From Streptomyces sp. Tu6071 (GTDB taxonomy: Bacteria; Actinomycetota; Actinomycetes; Streptomycetales; Streptomycetaceae): a stretch of DNA of 64,000 nucleotides. The position numbers and the translations under genes were made by a program. Location of the stretch: positions 3,266,945 to 3,330,944 of the forward strand of contig NZ_CM001165.1 in the NCBI RefSeq assembly GCF_000213055.1, given 5' to 3'. This document shows positions 9,249 through 18,425 of this stretch, in pieces. Every line of letters begins with the position of its first letter. Within the stretch, counting starts at the first letter, position 1. Under the pieces are notes generated by a model that was not told the origin of the DNA, did not search any database, and saw only the letters and a list, made by a program, of their open reading frames with translations.

Positions 9249-10235
9249 TCAGCCCCGTGGGGATCGCGTGACGATGGCGTCGGTGACCGTTCCGCGACCG
9301 CCCTCGGCGCGGTCGAGGCGGTCGAGTCGGCGGAGGATGACGCCCTCGCGGAGGGCCCAGGGGCAGATCTCCGCGCGCTCGATGTCGAAGAGGTCGAAGG
9401 CGCCCTCGGCGACGATCGCGCCCGCGAGGAGCTGGTCGGCGCGGTCCTCGGGGATGCCGGGGAGTTCGGCGCGTTCGGCGGCGGTCATCGCGGCGAGGCG
9501 CGGCACCCACTCCTCCAGGGAGCGGCGCTTCAGCTCGCGCGTCACGTACAGGCCCTCGGACGAGCGTGCCGCGCCGCCGACGCGGGCGAGGCGGCGGAAG
9601 GTCTTGGACGTCGCGACGACGCGGTCGGGCGGCCCGAAGCGGCTGAACTCGCCGACGACGCGGGCTATCGAGGCCCGTACGTACTTGCGCAGCTCCCTGA
9701 CGTCCCCGGGCGCGGGCGGATCGCCCGGCAGGCGCGCGTGCGTGAGGCGGCCCGCGCCGAGCGGCAGCGAGACGGCGGCGTCGGGTTCCTCGTCGAGGCC
9801 GTACGCGATCTCCAGCGAGCCGCCGCCGATGTCGAGGAGGAGCAGCCGGCCCGCCGACCAGCCGCACCAGCGGCGCGCGGCGAGGAACGTGAGCCTGGCC
9901 TCCTCGGGGCCGCTGAGCACGTCGAGCCGTACGCCGGTCTCCTCGCGGACGCGGCGCAGGACCTCGTCGGCGTTGACGGCGTCGCGCACGGCGGAGGTCG
10001 CGAAGGGGAGCAGTTCCTCGACGCCCTTGTCCTCGGCGGCCTGGAGCGCCGCGCGGAGGGTGGCGACGAGCGCGGTCACGCCGCGTTCGCCGATCGCGCC
10101 GTCCGCGTCGAGGAGCTGGGCCAGGCGCAGTTCGGCCTTGTGCGAGTGCGCGGGCAGGGGCCGCGCGCCGTGGTGGGCGTCGACGACGAGCAGATGCACC
10201 GTGTTCGAGCCGACGTCGAGTACTCCGAGCCTCAT
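9249..10235 (-). CDS. Ppx/GppA family phosphatase
   Basis: 328 residues of the ASKHA-fold exopolyphosphatase/guanosine pentaphosphatase family. The phosphate-binding motifs [17 protein letters not shown] at the N-terminus and [16 protein letters not shown] near residue 135 are intact. The length equals that of the short actinobacterial form, which lacks the C-terminal HD domain of E. coli Ppx. Substrates may be polyphosphate or pppGpp. These cannot be separated by sequence. A -10-like TAGCGT at 10244-10249 on the minus strand lies 8 nt before the ATG, which suggests a leaderless transcript. Confidence 0.9.
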   Translation of the reverse strand: MRLGVLDVGSNTVHLLVVDAHHGARPLPAHSHKAELRLAQLLDADGAIGERGVTALVATLRAALQAAEDKGVEELLPFATSAVRDAVNADEVLRRVREETGVRLDVLSGPEEARLTFLAARRWCGWSAGRLLLLDIGGGSLEIAYGLDEEPDAAVSLPLGAGRLTHARLPGDPPAPGDVRELRKYVRASIARVVGEFSRFGPPDRVVATSKTFRRLARVGGAARSSEGLYVTRELKRRSLEEWVPRLAAMTAAERAELPGIPEDRADQLLAGAIVAEGAFDLFDIERAEICPWALREGVILRRLDRLDRAEGGRGTVTDAIVTRSPRG

Positions 10236-10522
10236 GGCCGCACACGCTACTGCGCCGCTCCGGGCGCGCGGGCGGAGTACCGCCCGGTGTACCGGGGCGT
10301 ACGGGGCGCGGGCGGCCGTGGGTGGAGGCGGACAGCCGAGGCGGAGGGCGCGCGCGGGGCGGCGGGTGTGCGACCTCGCGGGGACGCGGGGTGGGCGGCG
10401 CGGCGTCGCGGGGCGGGGCGGCGCAGCGGCGGCGGAGGGGCGCGGCGTGCTCGTCGCGGAACGCGGTGTGACCTGGTGGGGGGACGCGGGTGTGACGTTC
10501 CCGGTCGGCGGGGCGACGCGCT

Positions 10523-10528
10523 TACGCT
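10523..10528 (+). promoter_or_regulatory. -10 hexamer of a leaderless promoter
   Basis: TACGCT lies six bases before the GTG at 10535, and no ribosome site lies between. This spacing recurs at several starts in the window and suggests transcription begins at the start codon. Confidence 0.5.
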
Positions 10529-10534
10529 GGGCCC

Positions 10535-11542
10535 GTGCCGAAGACGAAAAAGGCGAAGTCCCCGGAAATGCCGCCGTCCGAAGGGGCCCCCGAGGTGCCG
10601 CAGCAGCAGAAGCAGGACAAGCGGAAGCGCAAGCAGGGCGAGAAGCAGGCGGACAAGCGGAGCGCGAAGCAGAGCGCGAAGCGGGCCGCGTTGCTCGCGC
10701 GCGAGCTGCGGACCGCCTCGCCGGAGGACGGTGCGGGCGAGGTGGCCGTCGCGGTGGCGGCCGGGCCGGGCACGTACCCCCTTCCCGAGGACGACGAGAA
10801 GGGGCTCGATTTCGCGCGGGCGTGGGTGGAGTTCGTCGATCCGGAGGACGAGGAGCAGGTCTTCCGCTGCGACCTGACCTGGCTCACCTCGCGCTGGAGC
10901 TGCGTCTTCGGCAGCGGCTGCCAGGGCATTCAGGCGGGGCGGGCGGCCGACGGCTGCTGCACGCTGGGCGCGCACTTCTCGGACGAGGAGGACGAGGAGC
11001 GGGTCGCCGGTTTCGTCGAGCGCCTCACGCCGGACATCTGGCAGCACCACGACGTGGGCACCACGACGGGCTGGGTGCAGCTCGACGAGAACGACGGGGA
11101 GCGGCAGACGCGGCGCTGGCAGGGGTCGTGCGTGTTCCAGAACCGTCCCGGTTTCGCGGGCGGCGCGGGCTGCGCGCTGCACATCCTGGCGCTGCGCGAG
11201 GGCCGTGAGCCGCTGGAGACGAAGCCGGACGTGTGCTGGCAGCTGCCGGTGCGCAGGACGTACGACTGGGTGGAGCGGCCGGACGGCACGCAGATCCTCC
11301 AGGTGTCGATCGGCGAGTACGACCGCAGGGGCTGGGGTCCGGGCGGCCACGACCTGCACTGGTGGTGCACCTCGGCGACCTCGGCGCACGGCGCGGGCGA
11401 GCCGGTCTACGTCTCGTACCGGCCCGAGCTGACGGAGCTGATGGGCAAGAAGGCGTACGCGCAGCTCGTCGAGATGTGCGAGACGCGGCTGGCCTCGCAG
11501 CTTCCGCTGGTGGCACCGCACCCGGCGGACCAGGTGCGCTGA
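10535..11542 (+). CDS. Cys-rich conserved protein, YkgJ/DUF3109-like cysteine cluster
   Basis: 335 residues. The first 60 are strongly basic, dense in Lys, Gln and Arg, in contrast to the Arg-based composition of most neighbours. A Cys-rich core follows: [29 protein letters not shown], then further cysteines near VCW, WWC and MCE. The pattern resembles YkgJ-type cysteine clusters that bind Zn or Fe, but assignment is by eye. No activity is known to me. The GTG start has no ribosome site and sits six bases after a -10 hexamer. It converges with the sigma/anti-sigma fusion gene. Confidence 0.75.
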   Translation: MPKTKKAKSPEMPPSEGAPEVPQQQKQDKRKRKQGEKQADKRSAKQSAKRAALLARELRTASPEDGAGEVAVAVAAGPGTYPLPEDDEKGLDFARAWVEFVDPEDEEQVFRCDLTWLTSRWSCVFGSGCQGIQAGRAADGCCTLGAHFSDEEDEERVAGFVERLTPDIWQHHDVGTTTGWVQLDENDGERQTRRWQGSCVFQNRPGFAGGAGCALHILALREGREPLETKPDVCWQLPVRRTYDWVERPDGTQILQVSIGEYDRRGWGPGGHDLHWWCTSATSAHGAGEPVYVSYRPELTELMGKKAYAQLVEMCETRLASQLPLVAPHPADQVR

Positions 11543-11636
11543 CGGGCCGGGGGGCCGGAGGGTGGGGCGCGGGAGGGACGGGCCGGGGGGCCGAGCCTGG
11601 GGCACGGGAGGGACGGGCCGGGGAGGGCCGGTCCCT

Positions 11637-13325
11637 CTAGTGCCTCCGCTGCTGTTCCCCCTCCGCCCCCGGCTCCCCCGCCGTCGGCTCCTCCGGGCCC
11701 GTGGGTCCCGAGGTGGGCGGGGTGCTCTCCGGTGGTTCGGGCGGCTGGCTCGTCGGGGGCTCGCTCGGGCCGGGACCGGTGGGCGGCGGGTCCTCGCTCG
11801 GGCCGGTGTCGGTCGGGGGCTCCTGGCTGTGGCTCGGCCCGGCGCTCCGTGACGCGGTGGGCGGCTCGGCGCTCTGCCCGCCGTCTCCGGCGCCCTTGTC
11901 GTGCGCACGGGTACGGGTGCCGCCGCCGCTGAGCACGATCACCGCGTTCACCGGGCTCACCCGGATCTCGGCCCGCCAGCCGTGCCCCGGCGCCCGCCCG
12001 CGCACCACGTGCGCCAGCACCGTCACCGACTCGCCCCGTTCGAGCCGCCCCGCGTGCTCGCTCAGCCGCACCCAGTCGGCCCCCGTCGCGAGCCCCCAGT
12101 CGAGCGGGGCGCGGCCGGTGGCGCGCAGCGTGATCAGACTGGTGTCGCCGCGCGTGCGGACGGTGATGGCGAGCCCCGAGGCGCCCGCGCGGTGCCTGCC
12201 CCCCGGGTCGACGACGGTCGCCGAGAGCGGTGCGCCCGCCTCCTGGGCGCTGCCCGCGTTCTCGTACGGCTCCGCTCCCGCACCGTCCTTGCCCTCGCCG
12301 TCCCGCGCGCTCACCGCGCGCCCGCCGTCCGGGCCGTCGTCGAGGAAGGGGAGGCCGCCCCCGTACGAGGTCCACAGCGCGAGGAGCGGCGCGGCGACGA
12401 CGGTCGCCACGACCGTCGACGTGACGGCGCGCGAGCGCAGCCGTTCGCGCCGGGCCGCGCGCTCCCGCGCGTCGAGCGGGAAGCCCTTGCGGTCGAGGCG
12501 CAACTGCGCGGCGCCTTTGCGGCGCTTGGACGGCACGGCGGTGGGGCGCGCGAGGATCTCGGCGCGCGGCGCCGTGAGGACGGGCAGCGCGTCCGGGGTG
12601 ACGGCCGTGCCGGGCCACGGCTCGGCGGCACCGGCGCGCTCGGCGGTACGGCGGCAGCGCGGGCACTCGTCGACGTGGCGCACCAGCTCGCCGCGCAGCG
12701 CGGAGCCGAGCGGGATACGGCGGTCCCCCGCGTACCGCGCCGCGACCGGGCAGCCCCCGCTCGCCGCGACCCCGAGCGCGACTCGCGTCCGCTCCACCTC
12801 GCACGCCGCCGCCGCGAGCAGCTCGCGCGCCGCGCTCGCCTCCAGACCGATCACGGAGGCGACCTGGGGCGGGGTCAGTTCGTGCCGGACCGCGAGTTCC
12901 AGCGCCTCGCGCTGCTCGGGGCTCGTCCCCGCCGCCTCCGGCCAGGCGAGCCGGGCCAGTTCCCTGCGCCGCTCGCGCCCCTCCGCGGACTCCTCGCGCG
13001 CTCCCTCCTCGGAGCGCCCGCGCGTCTCGGTGAGCCGCCGCAGGCACACCCAGCGGGCCAGCGCGTAGAGCCACGCCTGCCGGTCCGTCTCGTCCTGCGG
13101 CGCGCGGCTCTGCTTGCGCGCGGCGAGTTCGAGCACCTCGCGCACCACGCCGACCGCCGCCTCGTGCGCGCACAGGACGGAGAGGCAGTACGTGAAGAGG
13201 CCGTCGAGATGCCGGTCGAACCGCTCGTCGATGCCCGCGCCGGGCTGCGCGAGGGCAGCGCCGGGCACGCCTGAGGAGCCCGTACCGTGCCGGGAGGTGG
13301 AGTGCTCGGTCCTGCTGCTCATCAC
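11637..13325 (-). CDS. Membrane protein fusing ECF-sigma-like regions, an anti-sigma-like finger and a BACON-like domain
   Basis: 562 residues. Residues 36-100 resemble sigma region 2 and residues 137-185 resemble region 4, with a helix-turn-helix around LTPPQVASVIGLEASAARELL. Residues 190-230 carry HVDECPRCRRT, like the zinc finger of anti-sigma factors. One membrane helix spans about 299-321. Residues 365-450 form a BACON-like Ig domain (ATGRAPLDWGL...WVRLS). A Pro/Ser/Thr tail of about 90 residues ends the protein. The sigma-like part would be cytoplasmic and the BACON part outside. TACGGT six bases before GTG 13325 suggests a leaderless start. ATG 13322 is the alternative. Confidence 0.8.
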   Translation of the reverse strand: MMSSRTEHSTSRHGTGSSGVPGAALAQPGAGIDERFDRHLDGLFTYCLSVLCAHEAAVGVVREVLELAARKQSRAPQDETDRQAWLYALARWVCLRRLTETRGRSEEGAREESAEGRERRRELARLAWPEAAGTSPEQREALELAVRHELTPPQVASVIGLEASAARELLAAAACEVERTRVALGVAASGGCPVAARYAGDRRIPLGSALRGELVRHVDECPRCRRTAERAGAAEPWPGTAVTPDALPVLTAPRAEILARPTAVPSKRRKGAAQLRLDRKGFPLDARERAARRERLRSRAVTSTVVATVVAAPLLALWTSYGGGLPFLDDGPDGGRAVSARDGEGKDGAGAEPYENAGSAQEAGAPLSATVVDPGGRHRAGASGLAITVRTRGDTSLITLRATGRAPLDWGLATGADWVRLSEHAGRLERGESVTVLAHVVRGRAPGHGWRAEIRVSPVNAVIVLSGGGTRTRAHDKGAGDGGQSAEPPTASRSAGPSHSQEPPTDTGPSEDPPPTGPGPSEPPTSQPPEPPESTPPTSGPTGPEEPTAGEPGAEGEQQRRH

Positions 13326-13578
13326 CCGGCGACCGTAGGCGCACGTGCGCCCTCACTCGCCCCTCCTTGAGCCGTTTTACTCCTTACGGGTGAACAGATC
13401 GCTCGAAAGGGGACAGCGAAAGGCGCGTCCGGCTCCAGCCGGGGGCGTACGGAGCACTCCCGCGCAGCCGCCCGCCCCTCCACGCCCCACCGAATCCCCC
13501 ACGCTCCCCCTCCCCGCACCGGCCCCGCGGGAACTCCCCGCCGACCCCCGACCGTTGTGGCCCGTCGGGGGCCCACCG

Positions 13579-13644
13579 ATCCCCTAGGGGACATCCCCGA
13601 CTCCCCGGCCCCCACCCCTGAGGGACCCCTCAGGGACATCCCCC
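13579..13644. repeat. Paired palindromes with two GGGACATCCCC copies upstream of radA
   Basis: GGGACATCCCC occurs at 13588-13598 and 13633-13643. The first abuts the palindrome CCCCTAGGGG (13581-13590). The second abuts CCTGAGGG/CCCTCAGG (13617-13634), which can form an 8-bp stem with a 2-nt loop. The set lies 45-110 bp upstream of the radA promoter within the 392-bp spacer 13326-13717. The rest of the spacer holds no gene. Confidence 0.6.
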
Positions 13645-13688
13645 AAAAAACCCGGACCTCCGCCCCCCGCCCCTCGTCCCAACTCCCC

Positions 13689-13711
13689 CTGTCAGTCCCT
13701 CCCGCTACGGT
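13689..13711 (+). promoter_or_regulatory. DNA-damage-type (RecA-NDp-like) promoter of radA
   Basis: CTGTCAGTC at 13689-13697, eight bases, then TACGGT at 13706-13711 matches TTGTCRGTG-N8-TANNNT, the RecA-independent DNA-damage promoter motif of actinobacteria associated with PafBC. Seven of nine upstream bases agree and spacing is exact. The radA ATG follows the hexamer by six bases. Confidence 0.6.
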
Positions 13712-13717
13712 GGCCGC

Positions 13718-15367
13718 ATGCCCACCCGCACCAAGTCCGCCAAAGAACGCCCGTCCTACCGCTGCACCGAGTGCGGCTGGCAGACGGCCAAGTGGCTGGG
13801 GCGCTGCCCGGAGTGCCAGGCGTGGGGGACGATCGAGGAGTACGGCGCTCCCGCGGTGCGCACCACGGCGCCGGGCCGCGTCACGACCTCCGCCCTCCCC
13901 ATCGCGCAGGTCGACGGGCGGCAGGCCACCGCCCGTTCCACCGGCGTGCCCGAGCTGGACCGGGTGCTCGGCGGCGGCCTCGTCCCGGGCGCCGTCGTCC
14001 TCCTCGCGGGGGAGCCGGGGGTCGGCAAGTCCACGCTGCTCCTGGACGTCGCCGCGAAGGCCGCGGGCCCCGGGCACCGCACGCTGTACGTGACGGGCGA
14101 GGAGTCCGCCTCGCAGGTCAGGCTGCGCGCGGACCGTATCGACGCGCTCGACGACGAGCTGTACCTGGCCGCCGAGACGGACCTCTCCGCCGTCCTCGGT
14201 CACCTCGACGCGGTGAAGCCCTCGCTGCTCGTCGTCGACTCCGTGCAGACCGTCGCCTCGCCCGAGATCGACGGCGCGCCCGGCGGCATGGCGCAGGTGC
14301 GCGAGGTCGCGGGCGCGCTCATCCGCGCGTCGAAGGAACGCGGCATGGCGACCCTGCTCGTCGGGCACGTCACGAAGGACGGCGCCATCGCCGGGCCCCG
14401 CCTCCTCGAACACCTCGTGGACGTCGTCCTCAGCTTCGAGGGCGACCGGCACGCGCGCCTGCGCCTCGTGCGCGGCGTCAAGAACCGCTTCGGCGCGACC
14501 GACGAGGTCGGCTGCTTCGAGCTGCACGACGAGGGCATCACCGGGGTCACCGACCCCTCGGGCCTCTTCCTCACCCGCCGTGACGAGCCCGTCCCCGGCA
14601 CGTGCCTCACCGTCACGCTGGAGGGCCGCCGCCCCCTCGTCGCCGAGGTGCAGGCCCTCACCGTCGACTCGCAGATCCCCTCGCCGCGCCGCACCACCTC
14701 GGGCCTGGAGACGTCCCGCGTCTCGATGATGCTCGCGGTCCTCGAACAGCGCGGGCGCATCAGCGCGCTCGGCAAGCGCGACATCTACAGCGCGACGGTC
14801 GGCGGCGTGAAGCTCTCCGAACCGGCCGCCGACCTCGCCATCGCCCTCGCCCTCGCGAGCGCGGCGAGCGACACCCCGCTGCCGAAGAACCTCGTCGCGA
14901 TCGGCGAGGTCGGCCTCGCGGGCGAGGTGAGGCGCGTCACAGGCGTGCAGCGCCGCCTCGCCGAGGCCCACCGCCTCGGCTTCACGCACGCCCTCGTCCC
15001 CGCCGATCCGGGCCGCATCCCCGCGGGCATGCGCGTCACCGAGGTCGCCGACATCAGCGACGCCCTCCTCGTCCTCCCCCGCGGCCGGAGCGCGGGACGC
15101 GGCAAGAGGGCCGACGGCCAGGGCACGGAAGGCGAAGGGCGTACGGAGGCGGGGCGCCGCGCCGAAGGACGTACGGACGAGGGACGCCGCGCCGAGGGCC
15201 GGACGGGCACGGCGGCCCGTACGAGCGCGGGGCGCGGCGAAGCCCGTACGTCCACCGCCCGCCGGACCGCCCGCGCCTCGTCCGCGAAGGACGCCCCGGC
15301 GGCCCCCGCGCCCCGCGAGGAAGAGGCACCCGACCTCTGGGAGGAGGACTCGGCGGCCCCGTTCTGA
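13718..15367 (+). CDS. radA: DNA repair protein RadA (Sms)
   Basis: 549 residues. RadA is a RecA-like ATPase that drives branch migration in homologous recombination. The N-terminal C4 zinc finger is CTECGWQTAKWLGRCPEC. Walker A is GEPGVGKSTLLL near residue 105. The RadA-specific KNRFG motif lies in GVKNRFGATDE. The Lon-like C-terminal domain contains the KNLVAIGEVGLAGEVRRV stretch. About 90 residues after the core, beyond position 455, form a repetitive EGRTEAGRRAEGRTDEGRRAEGR-like tail that standard RadA lacks. The gene precedes disA, a conserved pairing. No ribosome site precedes the ATG. Confidence 0.95.
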   Translation: MPTRTKSAKERPSYRCTECGWQTAKWLGRCPECQAWGTIEEYGAPAVRTTAPGRVTTSALPIAQVDGRQATARSTGVPELDRVLGGGLVPGAVVLLAGEPGVGKSTLLLDVAAKAAGPGHRTLYVTGEESASQVRLRADRIDALDDELYLAAETDLSAVLGHLDAVKPSLLVVDSVQTVASPEIDGAPGGMAQVREVAGALIRASKERGMATLLVGHVTKDGAIAGPRLLEHLVDVVLSFEGDRHARLRLVRGVKNRFGATDEVGCFELHDEGITGVTDPSGLFLTRRDEPVPGTCLTVTLEGRRPLVAEVQALTVDSQIPSPRRTTSGLETSRVSMMLAVLEQRGRISALGKRDIYSATVGGVKLSEPAADLAIALALASAASDTPLPKNLVAIGEVGLAGEVRRVTGVQRRLAEAHRLGFTHALVPADPGRIPAGMRVTEVADISDALLVLPRGRSAGRGKRADGQGTEGEGRTEAGRRAEGRTDEGRRAEGRTGTAARTSAGRGEARTSTARRTARASSAKDAPAAPAPREEEAPDLWEEDSAAPF

Positions 15368-15405
15368 GCCGCTCGCGCGAGCCCCGGCCCGAACGTGTCC
15401 GCCGT

Positions 15406-15425
15406 CGCCCCGGCACGCCGGGGCG
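15406..15425. terminator. Stem-loop between radA and disA
   Basis: CGCCCCGGC and GCCGGGGCG pair perfectly around a 2-nt loop, 39 bp after the radA stop. A TAGACT hexamer at 15433-15438 could be the -10 of a separate disA promoter, so the element may isolate the two genes. There is no U-tract. Confidence 0.45.
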
Positions 15426-15550
15426 GCGCCGGTAGACTTTGCCCCGGTCTCGCCCGTCCGTACGGTGGGCCACGGGTCGCTCGGCCCGGGGAGGCCGGGC
15501 GGCGCGGCGGCGGCGGCCGGGCACCGTAGATCAGCGACCGGAGGAATGCA

Positions 15551-16675
15551 GTGGCAGCAGGCGACCGGGGAGCGACTCCCGGCAAGTCGGGCGGTGTTGC
15601 CCGTGCCGATGCGCTGATGCGCGCCTCACTGAGCGCGGTCGCGCCGGGCACGGCCCTGCGGGACGGACTCGAACGGGTCCTGCGCGGGAACACGGGCGGG
15701 CTCATCGTCCTCGGCTGGGACAAGACCGTGGAATCCCTGTGCACGGGCGGGTTCATCCTCGATGTCGAGTTCAGCGCGACCCGGCTGCGGGAGCTGTGCA
15801 AGCTCGACGGCGGCATCGTGCTCGACAAGGACCTCACCAAGATCCTCCGGGCGGGCGTGCAGTTCGTGCCCGATCCGACGATCCCGACCGAGGAGACCGG
15901 CACCCGGCACCGCACCGCCGACCGGGTCTCCAAGCAGGTGGGCTTCCCCGTCGTGTCGGTGAGCCAGTCGATGCGGCTCATCGCGCTGTACGTGGACGGG
16001 CAGCGCCGGGTCATGGAGGACTCCGCCGCGATCCTCTCGCGCGCGAACCAGGCGCTGGCGACGCTGGAGCGGTACAAGCTGCGCCTGGACGAGGTGGCGG
16101 GCACGCTCTCCGCGCTGGAGATCGAGGACCTCGTCACGGTGCGGGACGTCTGCGCCGTCGCACAGCGCCTGGAGATGGTACGGCGGATCGCCACGGAGAT
16201 CGCCGAGTACGTGCTCGAACTGGGCACCGACGGGCGGCTCCTCGCGCTCCAGCTCGACGAGCTGATCGCCGGTGTCGAACCGGAGCGTGAACTCGTGGCC
16301 CGCGACTACGTCCCCGAGCCGACCGCGCGCCGGGCCCGCACCGTCGAGGAAGCACTCACCGAGCTGAACGCGCTCACGCACACCGAGCTGCTCGAACTCC
16401 CCGTCGTGGCCCGCGCGCTCGGGTACACGGGCTCCCCGGAAGCACTCGACTCGGCGGTCTCGCCGCGCGGCTACCGGCTGCTCGCGAAGGTCCCGCGCCT
16501 GCCGGGGGCGATCATCGACCGTCTCGTCGAGCACTTCGGCGGCCTGCAGAAGCTGCTCGCCGCGAGCGTCGACGACCTCCAGACGGTCGACGGAGTGGGC
16601 GAGGCCCGCGCCCGCAGCGTGCGCGAGGGGCTGTCGCGGCTGGCGGAGTCGTCGATTCTGGAGCGGTACGTCTGA
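15551..16675 (+). CDS. disA: DNA integrity scanning diadenylate cyclase DisA
   Basis: 374 residues. DisA condenses two ATP into c-di-AMP while scanning DNA as an octamer. The DAC domain covers about residues 25-150. Its catalytic signatures are LDGGIVLD (Asp86, with DGG where many homologues have DGA) and GTRHRTADR (Arg119-His120-Arg121). A linker helix bundle follows, then C-terminal helix-hairpin-helix DNA binding ending in [16 protein letters not shown]. The GTG start has a GGAGGA ribosome site. c-di-AMP made here may act on the osmolyte importer ATPase at 57851, which has CBS-like domains (inference). Confidence 0.96.
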   Translation: MAAGDRGATPGKSGGVARADALMRASLSAVAPGTALRDGLERVLRGNTGGLIVLGWDKTVESLCTGGFILDVEFSATRLRELCKLDGGIVLDKDLTKILRAGVQFVPDPTIPTEETGTRHRTADRVSKQVGFPVVSVSQSMRLIALYVDGQRRVMEDSAAILSRANQALATLERYKLRLDEVAGTLSALEIEDLVTVRDVCAVAQRLEMVRRIATEIAEYVLELGTDGRLLALQLDELIAGVEPERELVARDYVPEPTARRARTVEEALTELNALTHTELLELPVVARALGYTGSPEALDSAVSPRGYRLLAKVPRLPGAIIDRLVEHFGGLQKLLAASVDDLQTVDGVGEARARSVREGLSRLAESSILERYV

Positions 16676-17017
16676 GGGGTGGGGGGCAGGGGGGCGGAGC
16701 CGGGCGGAGTCCTGAGCCCGGCGAGGGTGCGCCCGAGTCCCGGACCCTGCTGGCACCGGTCGGAGTCCCGAACCTTGCGGGGCAGGGGGCGAGCCAGGCG
16801 GGGAGTCCGGCGGGCGCGGAGCCCGGCCCGGGGGTGGGCGGAATCCCGAACCCGGCGGGGTGCGGCCCCGAACCCGGCGGGCGCGGACCCGGGCTAGGCG
16901 GGCGCGGACCCGGCGGGAACCCCGAACCCGGCAGGGACGGAGCCGCCTGGAATCCCGCACCCGGATCGGTGTCCGGGCGCCCGCCCCCTCGGCCCCTGAG
17001 CCCGGCTCTTCGGTTCC
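16676..17017. repeat. GC-rich spacer with degenerate direct repeats
   Basis: 342 bp after disA without a supported gene. The stretch around 16840-16960 repeats CCCGAACCCGGCGGG-like units, and GGCGGGCGCGGACCC occurs twice about 23 bp apart. The repeats do not keep one reading frame. The spacer lies between convergent genes. Confidence 0.5.
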
Positions 17018-17899
17018 TCAGTCCTTGTCGAGGCGGAAGGACGTGCGGGCCTTCTCCAGCCCCGGCGCCTTCGCCTCCACCAGGTACGTGCCCGGCTTCG
17101 CCGAGCCGCTCGGCGGCTTCGCGCACGCGGCGCGGCTCGCCTTGCGGTTCCACTCGATCTCGTACCGGATCGTCTCCTTCGCCGGTACCCGCAGCCACAG
17201 GCTCTCGGTCGCCGGGCAGTCCTTGGAGGACCAGTACGGGGCGTTCTCGCCGGTCAGCGTGATCGTCACGACGGTGCGCGCCGCGCCGAGATCCACCTTG
17301 CACGCGGCGGCGGAGCTGTTCTTGACGGACAGTTCGAGCTCCGGCTTCTTGCCGGGCTCGTACGTGTTGTGCGCGCTGCGCAGCGAGAGTTCGGCGGCGT
17401 CCGTCGTGCAGTCGGGGAGACTCGACCCGGCGGGGACGCGCTGCGCGTCGCTGCTGCCGGCCGCCGCGCCCTTGCCCGAGGTGCCCGAACCGCCTTCGCC
17501 GCCCGCGTCGTTCGCGCCGCCCGTACCGTCCGACCCGTTTTCCGAGCCGTCCCCGCCGGAGCCGTCCTTGCCGGAGCCGCCGCCCGTGGCCCCGCCCGAG
17601 GCGCCGTCACCGGGCGTGGCCGTGCCGTCGTCGTCCTTGTCGGAGCCGCCCGACTCGTCCCGACCGCCCGGCTGTTGACTGATCGCCGGGCCCGAGCCGC
17701 TGGGGCCGGGGGTGATCGAGGGTGCGGGTCCCGAGGAGCCGCCGGAACCCCGCGCGCCGTCCTTCTTGCCGCCTCCGCCTCCGCCCGTGACGTTCACCAG
17801 CCACACGACGAGCAGGGCGACGAGCACCAGTACGGCGCCGAGAATCGCCCTCCGTCGCCAGTAGATGCTGGAGGGAAGCGGACCGACCGGATTGCGCAT
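17018..17899 (-). CDS. Membrane-anchored extracellular protein with Gly/Ser/Asp-rich linker
   Basis: 293 residues from ATG 17899. A GTG three codons upstream is possible. A short basic cytoplasmic end (IYWRRR) precedes one membrane helix, ILGAVLVLVALLVVWLVNV, near residue 20. About 115 residues of Gly/Ser/Asp linker follow. A C-terminal beta-rich domain has four Cys (LPDCTTDA, AACKVDL, SSKDCPA, RAACAKP) and a YEPGKKPELELSVKN segment like small Ig-fold envelope domains. It should face the outside. I recall similar proteins beside disA in Streptomyces. Function is unknown. Confidence 0.75.
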   Translation of the reverse strand: MRNPVGPLPSSIYWRRRAILGAVLVLVALLVVWLVNVTGGGGGGKKDGARGSGGSSGPAPSITPGPSGSGPAISQQPGGRDESGGSDKDDDGTATPGDGASGGATGGGSGKDGSGGDGSENGSDGTGGANDAGGEGGSGTSGKGAAAGSSDAQRVPAGSSLPDCTTDAAELSLRSAHNTYEPGKKPELELSVKNSSAAACKVDLGAARTVVTITLTGENAPYWSSKDCPATESLWLRVPAKETIRYEIEWNRKASRAACAKPPSGSAKPGTYLVEAKAPGLEKARTSFRLDKD

Positions 17900-18425
17900 A
17901 GATCCCACGGCGCAACTCTACGAGAGATGCACGCCACTCCCGGCGCCACCCGCCGCCCCACCGTCAACTTTCCCGGATCATCATTCCGGCTGGTCTTCAC
18001 ACCAGCGGCAGTCCCGCGCCCGGCTGCCGGTTTCGCGGCGGTACGGCCCGTTCCGGTCCGCCCCGCACACCCCGCGACCGCGCCCCGGCGCCACCCCACC
18101 CCTCCCACTCGGGGCCGTGATCACTCCGTTCCCTATTCGTGCTCTACCCGTTTCTTTTCCCTTCCGTCACGCCTGCAATTGCCACGCATCCGCGCCCGCG
18201 CCCGTACGCCGCCTCCCGCGCAGGCCCACGCCCCGCCCGGCTTGTCCGCGCGTATCCCTTCCGCCCCGGCGCCGTCGCGCGGCCGACCCCGCGAGGGGTC
18301 CGGTTCACCCGTCCTTCGTGCCGTGTCCTCCCCCGGTTCACCCCGCGCCCCTGCCGATCGGCAGGGTCGGGAACGGTCCCGCCGGGGGATGTGGTGGTCA
18401 GGAGCAGCCCGTAGCGTCCCCGACC
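17900..18425. other. Divergent intergenic region, no gene
   Basis: 526 bp between divergent genes. It contains comparatively AT-richer patches near 17960-18000 and 18115-18185 that may hold promoters. A TAGCGT hexamer at 18412-18417 lies eight bases before ATG 18426, preceded at 8-bp spacing by TGGTCAGGA, a partial match to the damage-promoter element. The open frames here look like shadows. Confidence 0.45.
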
